Notes under the pieces: generated by a model | Database searches by the model: none | Seen by the model: only the letters and a program-made list of their open reading frames with translations | What the model was told of the DNA's origin: nothing | Assembly (NCBI GenBank): GCA_035772735.1 | Contig: JASDFA010000003.1 | Coordinates: forward strand, 153,897,001 to 153,961,000 | Direction of reading: 5' to 3' | Length of the DNA: 64,000 bases | From: Datura wrightii | Taxonomy: Eukaryota > Streptophyta > Magnoliopsida > Solanales > Solanaceae | Shown here: positions 12,330 to 23,701 of the stretch, piece after piece | Numbering within the stretch: the first letter of the stretch is position 1 | Layout: each line of letters opens with the position of its first letter | Position numbers and translations under genes: made by a program

Positions 12330-12625
12330 TGTGGATGTCCATAACTTTTAGGTATAACTCCCACTATTATGTGTAGTAATACCCACACCTCCACTACCTT
12401 TGCATTGATCTTCCACACCTCTTGATCTCTTCCACATTCTCAAGGATTAATGTCATGTTTATGACAACCTTTGGTGCTCCTCAATGTAATCCTATAAATA
12501 GAGGTCTTGAGGATGATATTGTATACACTTGAAAGAAGAAAAATTATCTTATATTGCTCTATCTTATTGTTTCTCTTGTTCTTTATATTATTTCTTTACA
12601 TTGTTGTTTTGAACTTTATTTTACA
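12330..12625 (+). mobile_element. Candidate 5' LTR of a Ty1/copia element
   Basis: A 296-bp segment starts TGTGGATGTCCATAAC and ends TTTTACA, with a TATA box TATAAATA at 12493-12500. Immediately downstream is TGTTATCAACACGAGG, a plausible primer-binding region, then copia protease-integrase sequence. The boundaries are judged from motifs because the second LTR is missing. Confidence 0.6.
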
Positions 12626-12734
12626 ACATGTTATCAACACGAGGTTCTAACCAAATTCATCACCTCGAGATTGAGTTTATTTTCTTCTTCAGAACAAGAT
12701 AAATAAAATTTTCTAGTCTTCAATTGGATTCAAG

Positions 12735-13600
12735 ATGAGTAATGGAGATATGTGCCTTCTGGATAGTGCTACAACTCACACTACACTAAGAGAAAAAAAT
12801 ATTTTTCTCATTTGACTTTGAAAAGGGCATATGTTAATACAATATGTGGTAGTACAAAATTGATTGAGGGCTCTGAAAGAGTGACTTTATTATTACTTGG
12901 AGGAACAATATTGGTTATTAATAATGCACTATATTGTAGTAAGTCTCAAAGAAACTTATTAAGTTTCAAGGTTATTCGCCAAAATTGCTATCATCTTGAG
13001 ACTTCCAATGAAGGAAATGTTGAATACCTTTATATTACTACAATAAAGGAGGAAACAAAAATTGTGCATGAAAAATTACCCGCAGTTTCTTTTGGGTTGT
13101 ACCATACAAGTGTTCGTATGGTTGAATCACATGTCGTAGTAAACAAAAAAATCTATTGGCTATAATGATTTCATCATTTGGCATGACCGGTTGGGCCATC
13201 CCGATTTTAATATGATGCGCAAAATTATTGAGAATTCACATGGGCACCCTTCAAAGAACCAAAAGATTCTTCAATCAAAGAAATTCTCTTGTACTTCTTG
13301 TTCTCAAGGAAAGTTGGTTATTAAACCATCTGCAGCTAAGGTTGGGACTCAATCCCCTGCATTTCTGGAACGTATACAGGATGATATATGTGGGTTAATT
13401 CACCCTCCATGTGGACCATTTAAATATTATATGGTCTTGATAGATGCATCTACAAGATGGTCACATGTGTGCTTATTATCAACTCGCAACATGGCTTTTG
13501 CGAGATTGTTGGCTCAAATAATAAGGTTAAAAGCACAATTTTCAGATTATGCAATAAAGACAATACATCTTGATAATGCTGGTGAGTTTACATCTATCAT
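12735..13600 (+). pseudogene. Ty1/copia polyprotein fragment (protease, GAG-pre-integrase, integrase start)
   Basis: Three short frames together give a shrunken copia polyprotein. The aspartic protease motif LLDSATTHT is at about 12756-12782, with the rest of the protease region following to 13160. A GAG-pre-integrase segment containing HDRLGHPDF begins near 13180, then an HHCC finger (CTSCSQGK) and the first part of the integrase core, to about 13600 where similarity stops just after the second catalytic Asp region (LDNAGEFTS). A frameshift lies in the A-run near 12795-12812 and another near 13150-13165. Gag is absent: the protease follows the leader within about 110 bp. RT and RNase H are also missing, so it is a doubly deleted relic. 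Confidence 0.85.
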
Positions 13601-13707
13601 TTTACCCCTCTACTAAATAAAAATTTAATTAAATACATAATTAAACATTAATATTTTATCATATCATATCATATTTATATATTTATTACTATATAAATAA
13701 GAAGTTA

Positions 13708-13850
13708 AAATAAATAAATAAATAATAAATAATAAATAATAATAATAAAATAATAAATAAATAACAATAAATATAAATAATAAATAGATAATAATAATAA
13801 TAATAAATAAATAAATAATAATGATAATAATAATTATTATTATAATAAGT
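13708..13850. repeat. AT-rich microsatellite (AAT/AAAT units)
   Basis: Imperfect AAT, AAAT and AATAA repeats directly downstream of the copia relic. Confidence 0.9.
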
Positions 13851-16095
13851 GAGAACTAAAAAGTTTAAAAGTTTAATTACTAATTGAACGATTATTTTAT
13901 CTTTTAAGTAAAAGATATTCCTATAATATTCGTCTATAAAAATATAATTATATATTCTAATAATTTATGACACCAATTCAATATCCTTTAAAAGTTATGT
14001 TATTTCTTATTTATAAATTAGCAAAATTAAAGTAGATTTTCATTCTCTTTATTACTCTCAAAAGATGAAAAATTTAACAAGTTATCTGTAGTAAATAATC
14101 ATCTTTTCATTGCATACAATTATTTAGCATACACCACATTATTGTCTGTGATAAACAATAATATATCTCTTCATTGCATACAATTTCTTAACAAACATCA
14201 CATTCATCTTAATAAATACACCACAAAAATGTCAAATGATTAAATGTAGTAAATTTTAACAACTGAAAATTGAAAAACGACCTTTTGTTAGAGTAATCCC
14301 CCCACCCCCTGTTGCTTGTTGCATTGCAATTCTCATGATCAGTATACATATTAGTTACTACTATAATAATATAATTAATTATTTTTTTATAAATTACTTT
14401 GTATTAATATGATTTTTATTAATTGCATATATTGAGATTAGCAATTAAGTTCAGCTAATCTAAAGTTGAAAAGACTATTGTTATAATTTCTTTAGTATGT
14501 TTTAATGAATAATTATAGAGAAAAGAAGAGTCATCACTCAATAATATTTAAGACAAATTTAGTTTCACCTCCGTTTCTTCATTCTTTCCACACTCACTCA
14601 TATACTAATAATCGAGATCATTAGAGTTAGAGTTGCTGCAGGAGAAGAAAATCAGCATAAATTTTAGGTTATTTATTTTCTCTCACATTCAATCTTATTT
14701 TTTCTCTATATATTTGTATGCTGGTGTCGATTGGGTACTTGATATTGTGATAAAACTTCAATCTATTTTTTTAAAAATATTTTTGCAATGTGATTTTGTA
14801 GATAAGTACACTGATTTTTGCCACCTTATTTTATAGATATTTCTCCGTGTGTGTTTGTGTGTGTGTGTTCTTCATGTCTTTGCTAATTTCGTTAAAGACA
14901 TCACATGTATTTATTAATTCTAAAACAGGAACCTATCGACATATTCATATCATTAGAGATTATATTATCTTAACAAGTTTTATATATTTCTTGCGTGATG
15001 ATATATCTTGTCTCTGCTCTTGTTTGAGATCTTGCTTAGTCTATCCTCTAAAGAATGATGAAGAGCACCTTTTGTTGGGCCAAAGAGTGAAAAAATATAT
15101 GAAAGCATGACCAAAGAGTTGCAGCAATATATTATCATATGAATATATTTGTAGAAATCATTAGTTAAAATGAAATTTTAAATAGAAGAAACTAACCAAA
15201 GAAAGATGTCCTATAAGATTTTTCAATACAACTGATTTATCAGCACCCTGAAAAATTGTTAAAGATTAGATATATTAAACACAAAGTAACAAAAAGTGAA
15301 TGAATTAACTTGAAGGTTCTTTTCAAAATTTTGGGAGCCGAATTTTAATAAAAGGATAAAATATAAATGGTAAAATTAATGTTGTTCATTTAATCCTTTC
15401 TTATTTTATAAATTAACCTTTTAAATATATATATATAAATTATAATAATGATAAGAGATAATTTTTAAAATTATTAGTGATTGCATGTTCACTAAACTTT
15501 CTATCATATAAACCTCAAAAGTACATTTTTACAAGAGAATAGTAATTTCAGTTATCAATTTGTTTATTTTTTGCTATACGAAATTGATTTAAAGTTTTGA
15601 AAAGATTTTCAGTTCAACTTGTATTATTATTTCACATTTTGCTACCTTTTCCACTAATATATGTAAGACAGAGTACTCAACTATACTATGTTTACCTTCA
15701 GCAGTTCTTATGAAGAATACCACTACTTACTAAAACTGTAATTATTCCTACCTACCATGATATTACCATAGTTCCGTTTTCGTTTTCTTTGTTTCCTCAT
15801 AATTTAACTATTTCTTGATTTGTAGTCATTATTTCTTTGAAATAATTTAAGTATTTTATAGGTTATTTGAATCAAGATCATCACCAAATTGGCAATATTT
15901 TTCACTTTTGTGCAGTTACTTATTTTTAATTATTAAATAATATAGTCATACATAATACATATCAACAAAAATGTAATAAAAATAGATCGATGGTTTATAT
16001 ATTTAAACATGTATTGTTCTACAAAATAATTTGTGATACTCATTACAATGCGTTTTTAAGATGATTCGTAACATACATATTGCTTGCTTAGGACT
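13851..16095. other. AT-rich non-coding stretch, possible Helitron body
   Basis: No domain is recognisable. Two short open frames near 14633-15110 lack any family signature. The segment ends at a Helitron-type 3' terminus (16120-16123), so part of it may be the body of a non-autonomous Helitron, but I could not fix a TC-starting 5' end. Confidence 0.45.
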
Positions 16096-16123
16096 CACGT
16101 GCAACACACGTGTTCAGAGCTAG
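16096..16123 (+). mobile_element. Helitron-type 3' terminus
   Basis: CACGTG (16096-16101) pairs with CACGTG (16107-16112) over a 5-nt loop, followed 7 nt later by CTAG and then T at 16124. A short G+C-rich hairpin before CTRR with insertion next to T is the Helitron end signature. Confidence 0.6.
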
Positions 16124-16485
16124 TGTAATAATAAAGAGATAATATAGAAGTTCAAAAGCTTTTTTTAAAGAAATTTCGGTTGATGTTTCAAAATATAACC
16201 CTATATTTCATTTACTTCACATCCATACATTCTGAAAAAATTTATTCTACTATGTACATATGAATGGTTTGTACTTGAAAAGAAGTAAATAATAACTATT
16301 TTGCATATTGAAAAAAGATAAAAGAATATACCATGTTCCGAATGAAGACAAAGATTTACATTGTCTTCTTGCAATTGACTTGATGAATATCAATGTTATA
16401 TACTATTTTATCAAAATAAGAAACTACCAATCTATAATGTGTGTGTGTGTATGTATATATATATATATATATAAATTTTTTATAG

Positions 16486-16513
16486 CCGCGCGAAGCGTGG
16501 ACAATATTACTAG
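16486..16513 (+). mobile_element. Second Helitron-type 3' terminus
   Basis: CCGCGC and GCGTGG form a 6-bp stem (one G-T pair) with a GAA loop at 16486-16500. Nine bases later comes CTAG (16510-16513) followed by T. The stem differs in sequence from the one at 16096, so this would be another family or an independent insertion 390 bp away. Confidence 0.6.
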
Positions 16514-17180
16514 TTGAAAAATTAGAAGAGAATATTATGCATGTAACTGGAATGTTTTATTTATATCAATGCGGTAGTTGTGAGTTTGAACACCGCAAGT
16601 CTTAACAGATCTAATAAATATAATAAAAGTAGAAAAAATTACATAACATAGCACAATTATGAAACTATTTACATATAATGACCACAGTTTTAAAAAAATA
16701 CATAATATGACTTTATTTCATTTAATGTACAATATTTTACTTTTTTACTTTTGTTTATTTTTTTTATCGGGATCCTATTCATCGCCGTAAAATCCTCTAA
16801 AATACTGTCCAACGCCTCTTCCATCTTCTCTCTCTCTTGTTCTTCATCATCAAATCAGATTTCTCGTCCATTATCCAACCCACAATTCTTGCACTTCCGG
16901 CTTTCAAGTATATAGAATCCATTTAAATCAGGTAAGTTTCATTCCTGTGATTTTCATTTATTTTTCAATTTAAAAAATATATTTTTTGTATACTAGATAA
17001 AAAGTTTCAACTGTGTAAATCATTATTTTTTTGTAATCAAATCTTTACGATTTTTAGAATCTCAAATAGATTTTAGAATTCTGTTAATTGGGGTAAATTA
17101 TTTTCTTAATTTTGAAAAATATATTCGTGTATTTTTATAGTTTATGTATTATATGTATTTCGATATTTAGCTTTTTCAGC
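16514..17180 (+). other. Non-coding stretch with a 5'-UTR-like, splice-donor-bearing segment
   Basis: 16740-16931 is less AT-rich, pyrimidine-rich (CTCTCTCTCTTG...) and ends in ATCAG/GTAAGTTTC, a strong plant 5' splice site at 16931/16932, followed by T-rich intron-like sequence. There is no open frame in front of it. It could be a captured or relic 5' UTR exon. The rest is AT-rich without features. Confidence 0.35.
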
Positions 17181-17372
17181 TGTACTTTAACGACCCGGAC
17201 GTCGTTACGGGATGGTTAAGGGTATAGAACACAAAAAGATAGCTAAGAATGAAATAGGGAGGTTATGAAATAAACTAAGTATAGAACTGTGCATTTTTAG
17301 TAGCTACTGGTCGGGGGAACTGCTGCAGTAGTGGGATTCCTGCTGCAGTGGTGCCGTGGTAGTGGTCCGAGT
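17181..17372 (+). mobile_element. Probable left end of a chromovirus LTR, cut off by the Ogre insertion
   Basis: The TTTAACGACCCGGACGTCGT start resembles the TGTAACGACCC-type starts of gypsy LTRs, and GCTGCAGTGG-like motifs follow. It stops where the Ogre LTR sequence begins. The right-hand chromovirus LTR at 60325 has an end but no start, so these may be the two parts of one LTR. The link is inference. Confidence 0.4.
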
Positions 17373-17929
17373 CCAATTGTAAAAATATAAAACTCTGTTT
17401 TGGTTTAGAAAAATTGCTGAAAATCTGGGTAAGAGTTTTATTTACTCCAAGAGAAGGTGTTAGACATCCCTCGAAGCCTATACGAAGATAGTCCTTAAAT
17501 CTAGCCTAAGATATATTTGGAAAAGTATTTATTTCATTATTGCCTGCTAAAAAAGGTATTAAAAGAGTGAAACAAAAATATGTTAAAAGATTTAAAAATA
17601 ATTTTAAAAAATGTATGAAGTATACAAAATATACAAGTGATATACAGGAATGATGTATGGGATATATGTATATTTATGAGGTAAAAGTATCAAAAATTTA
17701 AAATTATTTTTTTGTAGTGAAAAGATGTATGAGGTAGTGGAAAGTATGATGTACATATAATATACTCATGATATACGATATATATGTAGCATAAAAATAT
17801 ATGTGAAATAATAGTAAAATAGTGTACATGTATTACATAGAGTGGCTAAAATAATATACATGAGATGACATACATGTGTATGACTAGATGTATATTATAA
17901 ATGTCTTATAAATATTTTATGTATGGGTG

Positions 17930-17978
<49 letters not shown>

Positions 17979-18354
17979 TAGATAGATATATATATAGTAT
18001 ATATGTATGTGGAGATAAATTATATATGTGAGAAAGATTAATTTATGATATGTACATAATTAAAATGATCATATATGATATATGATGTGCGAAATTAAGT
18101 ATTTACGAACAGAGATAAGTATATGAGTAAAATAAAAATATGTACGTATGTATGAATAAAATTATATATGTAATATGTAAAAATAAATATTAATGTATAA
18201 ATAATAGTATATCAAGAAATTATAATGTAATAATACGCCGAGTACATTCATGAAATGGGCCAGTGGGTCTAAAAATCTGCAAACAAGTTTATACATATAT
18301 AAAAAGGGAAAGTTGAGCCCATCAGCCCATTTTTCATAAAGGAATGACAGACGG

Positions 18355-19387
18355 GAAAATTAAATGGGCAAATGATATTACCAAATTAATTACTTATATT
18401 ATCATTAATTTTATGTTTACCAAAACTATCATTTTTTTAATTAACTCATTTATCTATAAGTATGAATAATTGTATAACAAATTCTAATTAAACTTGGTCA
18501 CTTAATAAATCTTGTACGTTTTTTTCTTCTTTTTCACAAATCACAATTATACTAAAATTACTATCCAGTTATTTTCTAACAGAAATATATATTGTGCAAT
18601 TAAAAATACAAAAAAATTAAATTACATACATCAGAAATACAAAAACTAAAAAAAACTTATAAACTGGTCTCTTAATTTTAAAATAGAACAGAATATACAT
18701 TAATAATACAAAATTTAATTTTTTTGCTAACACTGCAAACACTAAAAAAAAAAAAAAAGAAATACAAAAAAAAAATTTACTGCTTTAGTTTCTTAAAAAA
18801 CCTTGTACGTTTTTTTTCTTTTTTTTTTTTCACAAATCACAATATGCTAAAATTACTATGCAGTTATATTCCAATAGAAATATATATTGTATAATTAGAA
18901 ATACAAAAAAAATTAAAATACATACATCAGAAATATAAAAAAATTAAAATACATACATTAGAAATACAAAAAGTGAAAAAACAAAACAATATAAACTGAT
19001 CTCTTAATTTTAAAATAGAACAGAATATGTATCAATAATAAAAAAAAATTAACTGCTTTAACTTTTTTTCTAATACTGAAAATATAAAAAAAATAAAATT
19101 TAACTGTTTTAGTTTTTTTCTCTAAAATTGCGAATACAAAATAAAGATAATTAATTGTATTAATTTTTTTCCTAAAACTGCGATTCCCCCCCAAAAAAGT
19201 TAACCGGTTTAATTTTTTTCCTAAATGTTGCAAATACAAAAAAAATAACTATTTTATTTTTTTCCTAAGACTGTGAATATAAAAAAAATGAAAATACAAA
19301 AAAAAGTTACTTTAATTATTTTTTTCCTAAAGCTGCGATTCATTAAAAATAATTAACCGCTTTAATTTTTTTCCTAATACTGTGAAT

Positions 19388-19470
<83 letters not shown>

Positions 19471-19742
19471 AGAATTAACTACTTTAATTTTTTTCTAAAA
19501 CTATAATATAAAAGAAAAATAAATAATTAACTGCTTTAATTTTGTTTTCCTAAAACTGTAAATACATAAGAAAAAAAAAAGTTAACTGCTTTTATTTTTT
19601 TTTCCACTAAAACTGAAAATACAAAAAAAAAAAGAAGAAAATTCTGGTATATTTAAATATATGTAATCATTGATAAATAATTTTTAAGTTTGGTAAGAAT
19701 GATAATTTTTGTCTAATAATTGATAGCCCATGTAATTTTTTT
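18355..19742. mobile_element. TIR-bearing DNA element inserted in the left Ogre LTR
   Basis: The 1388-bp segment is absent from the right LTR, which passes straight from CATAAAAGAATGGCAG to TTGCCATTGGG (55691-55720). It is flanked by CAGACGG at 18348-18354 and 19743-19749. Its ends, AAAATTAAATGGGC and (inverted) AAAATTACATGGGC, match at 13 of 14 bases. The interior has a duplicated block of about 300 bp (18510-18800 and 18800-19060), degenerate units built on TTAACTGCTTTAATTTTTTT, and a long (AT)n tract. No coding frame is visible. The 7-bp duplication is short for a MULE, so the superfamily is open. Confidence 0.7.
19391..19465. repeat. (AT)n microsatellite
   Basis: About 75 bp of uninterrupted AT inside the TIR element. 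Confidence 0.95.
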
Positions 19743-22700
19743 CAGACGGATATGCCATTGGGCCCGATTCTCTGCAAAAATAAATTAATCTTGGAATAAA
19801 TTAAATCAACGACCCACAAATTAACAAATTTATTTACTAATTTTAGTCTAGTATTTGAATTAGCTTATTAGACTTCAAACAATTTTTTGGTTTAGTGATT
19901 TGCCTAAAAAACCCAGTGATTCATATTAAAGAAAAAAAATAAAGTAAAATAAAATAATTGAAATAATTAGCCCTTTTTTAGATTTGAATAAAAAAGAGTT
20001 CATCTATCTTTTTTTTTTTTGAATAATTAAGCATTCTTAAAGAAAGTCATATAAATGAAATCTTACATTTTAAAAGGGGGGGTGGGGGGTGGATGGGTGG
20101 ATTATTTACTACAAAATTATAAATTTGTACATATTCACGTAAAACACATATAAGGTTAAGAATAAAATCATATGAAAAGAAAAAGTCATGAAAGGTGGAA
20201 ACTAAAAATGAAATTTCTAAAAGAACTCAATTGCTAAAATTTGACTCCAAGCATTGCGAAGGTCCTGCAGTTGTTGTCCTGTGGGCCAAAATTGAGTTTC
20301 AAAAAGAGAATTCCAACTCCGGTTGATGCCATGAAAAAGAAATAAAGGAGAGAAAAAGAATTAGAAAATTAATTTAACAAATCCAACAAATATATATAGA
20401 AGGGAGCAATAGGGAAATATATACACTTATTAATATCAATTACAATCAAGTCAAGAGAGTAGGCATAATATAAGACAAGTTAAAAACTCAAGACCCAACC
20501 AAACAATATCCCTTTTAAGCATATCATAATTTATTCCACAAGAGGATAGTGATTAAGGACTAAACTAGTTCAAACACACATTTAGGGAATACCTATTGAA
20601 TACCAATACACTATGCACAAAGTGAAGCAAAAGTATTCAATTTTTTTTTGTCGCTCAGGTTTTCCTCTATATTCTTTTATCACTATTTCAGGCCGGCATC
20701 ATTTTACCTTATAAGAACAACTAACCATTTGGACAAATTAACTAGAAAGATAAAGTCAAATCGGATGGATCACAAACAACATACACGCTAGTAATCTTTA
20801 TTAACAAGCTACTTCTCAAGGCATAAGTCTATATAATAACCCAAAGAGTAAGAACAATATACTTTCACTAAATTGGTAATCGTGCAAGAATTGAAACAAT
20901 TAAGAGGGTCATTTCACTCGAACAACTCGAGATACTAATACATGAGTATATATATTGGTTCTAAAAAAGGAACACTTTAATTCAAGCCAACCTACAATAA
21001 TTCTTGCAATCAATGTATCAACCTAGGCATAACGACGATTTTGAACACCAAATTCACAAGGAAAAATAGGGAAGCTTACTTGCAAGATTCATTACCCTAT
21101 TTCATCATATGCTCAACCCATGGATCAACAATCAAGTCAATTTAAATATTTAGATAGTCCCCAAAACACATTTTGAGCCAAATCTTTAAATAAGAAGGAG
21201 AAACAACCTTCAAAGTTATTCCACATACTTCATCCTTGTCACTTATCTACTCACTAAGTGTTTTAGTTTAAGTTCTCATTTAAAAATGACAAGAAATTAA
21301 ACATGCTTAGTTTTTTTAAGGATAGAAACAAATATTACAATCACTCACACCGAGGGGTTTAAATTCACGTAACACATGGCCATACAAAAAAATTAGTAGG
21401 TTTAAACGGGTTAACACCAAGTAAATATCAAAGTTAGATTGAGTTAAACTCATCTTTTGAACTAGCTTGGGACTACTTCATCAATTAACCAACTCATGGT
21501 AGATCGTTCAAGCTTACATAAAATGGAGGTGCACAAGAAAACACTCAAAGGAGGCTGAGCATAATCCAACAATGAAGTTCCATGCTTGTTAGGGTTTCAA
21601 TTCATGCTGTATTCAAACTAGTCACTACTACCATATTCAATCATTCAAACAATGTTATGACGACTTTAAAGATAAACGATTACCTATATTTTAAGGCTTC
21701 TTTCATTATTATTATTTTTTTTGGTCAAAGTTAAAGGTTAAAGACCATATACACATATATAGCAGCAAGATAACAACAATCAACCAGGAATCATTAAATT
21801 GTCATTCTTTGTTCAACCCAACAACCATTGTCAACTACAAAATCAGAAAGATAAACCTACTACTTTATCAATGATCAGGAAATATGATAACCAAAAGAGA
21901 GTATAAAATATTATCGAATGTTGTGCAGTGACTAAAACTGTCGAAGTATTGAGTCTTAGGCCACTGATTTCGAGTCCGAAACAAAGAGTGAAGTAAAAAA
22001 AATGGAATAAAAGAAAAGAAAAGAAAAATACCAGTGCTTATTTTGTGTGGCTTTGGGATTTTGCCTTTTTCAGTGTTTTTTCGGGTTTTTAAAACTTCTT
22101 TTGGATGATTTCTAAATTCTTCTTTTTTTTCAGTATTTTTCAATTTTTTCACTATTTTTGGACGATTTTAAATCTTTTTCCTGTTTTTACCTGGATGGAT
22201 CTTTCCCTCCACTTTCTTCTCCTTTTATCGGAGAAGATTGGGGTTCAAATGATGAAACTTTCAGAACTTGAAGATTTAAGTTTTGAATCCTCAGTCCTTG
22301 AATAAAAAATCTGACAAGGGACATAATGAAGAAATTGAAAAAAAGAGAGATAGAGTAGGTACCTTGTGTCACTATAGATGATTGTTTCCACGCCTACATA
22401 GATGAAAGATGAGCTTAGAGATTTGTGAGCAGATTTTTTGGGTCTTGGGGGAGGGGAAGACTAGTCTTAAGGGGGGAGGGGAGTTTCACGGGTCTAAAAT
22501 AGAGAGAGGGTGGGGGAAGTGAGGGGTTGCGCCGCGGGGGTGAGTCTGGTGGTGGAAGGAAGCTGGTCACGGTAGGTCTGCGGTGGTGTTGTGTGGTGGT
22601 CATTCGAGAGAGGGTGAATAACATGAGGGAGAGAGAGAAGTCGGGTGTGTTGGGAATGATGGGGGAGGGGTAAGGTATTTTGGGTATTTTAGGCGAGTAC

Positions 22701-22818
22701 GGGTCGGGTCGAATTAATTTGGACCGTATGATCTTAAGATCAGACGGTTGTAATTAAAAAAGAGTAAAAAAAAGCATAAAATAATAATTAAAAAATAATA
22801 AGATCTGAAAATTGATTC

Positions 22819-22821
<3 letters not shown>

Positions 22822-22884
<63 letters not shown>
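22822..22884. repeat. (AT)n microsatellite in the left Ogre LTR
   Basis: About 60 bp of AT dinucleotides, in the LTR part that the right copy lacks. Confidence 0.95.
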
Positions 22885-22887
<3 letters not shown>

Positions 22888-23612
22888 GATTAAAAGGAGA
22901 AAATAATGTGAACCCTTGAATTAAAACGAATGATTAAGATTGAAGGAGAAGAAGCACAACCCATGTAGCGCCTACGTAACATGCATGAATTGGCTAAAAT
23001 CAGATGGCTTGGATTGAGAAAATGTGATTGATTTTGGCTCAAATTTATGGTTAAAATTGCAATTTCAAACAAGGCCAAATCATTTCAATTTTAGCCACTT
23101 CTTAACGAAATAACATTAGTCCGCAAAAAATTGAAATCAATTAAATTGTAAAATCATTTCACTCTCGTGAAAGTAAATACAAATCAAAATGAATTATTTA
23201 TCGATTAATTAATTAAGCTTCCAAACTTAAACAAATAAAATATTTATTCACAAAATACAGGTCGTTTTAGTATTTAAATTATAATTGACTTTAAATTAAC
23301 AATTTAAATACGTACTTAAACAAAGATATTTATTTTGATACGAAATCATAACAACATATATATATATATAAACTTGATTTTATTTTATTATTATTTTATT
23401 TTATTTTTTGAAGATTTTAAAATATTTAAAAAACTATAGAAAATAAAATATATATTTTCTCATTTTTCTCAAAACAAAAATGGCAAAACATCATCAAAAT
23501 AGTAAGAAAAAATATTTTTAATTATTCAAATATTCATTTCATTTCATTTAAAATTTCAGAGGCTTTATAATAATTAATCAAAAATATGAAGAGCCAAAAT
23601 TGGGTGTCAACA

Positions 23613-23626
23613 ATTGCCCCTCTTCG
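23613..23626 (-). other. Polypurine tract of the Ogre element
   Basis: The minus strand reads GAAGAGGGGCAAT directly against the TGTTGACACCC LTR start. The LARD tract at 49841 shares the GGGGCA core. Confidence 0.7.
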
Positions 23627-23701
23627 ACCAAGGATGATGTAAGAGTCTTTGGGCAAATATATTGAAGAGATATCCAATTTTGGCCAACCATCAACACATC
23701 C

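Larger units (their letters stand above)
17373..23612 (-). mobile_element. 3' LTR of the Ogre element (left copy, truncated)
   Basis: On minus it starts at 23612 with TGTTGACACCCAATTTTGGC next to the polypurine tract. It matches 54623-60324 over most of its length, from the CCAATTGTAAA at 17373 onward. The last 112 bp present in the right copy (54511-54622) are missing. It contains a 1388-bp TIR element and long (AT)n tracts, and keeps about 850 bp (22565-23405) that the right copy has lost. Without the TIR insert it is about 4.8 kb. Confidence 0.85.

Noticed and set aside
14633..15110. Two short frames after the copia relic
   Set aside because: AT-rich, no motif, and no start context of note.
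16565..16600. tRNA-like T-arm (GAGTTTGAACACC)
   Set aside because: No matching acceptor, D or anticodon arms are present.
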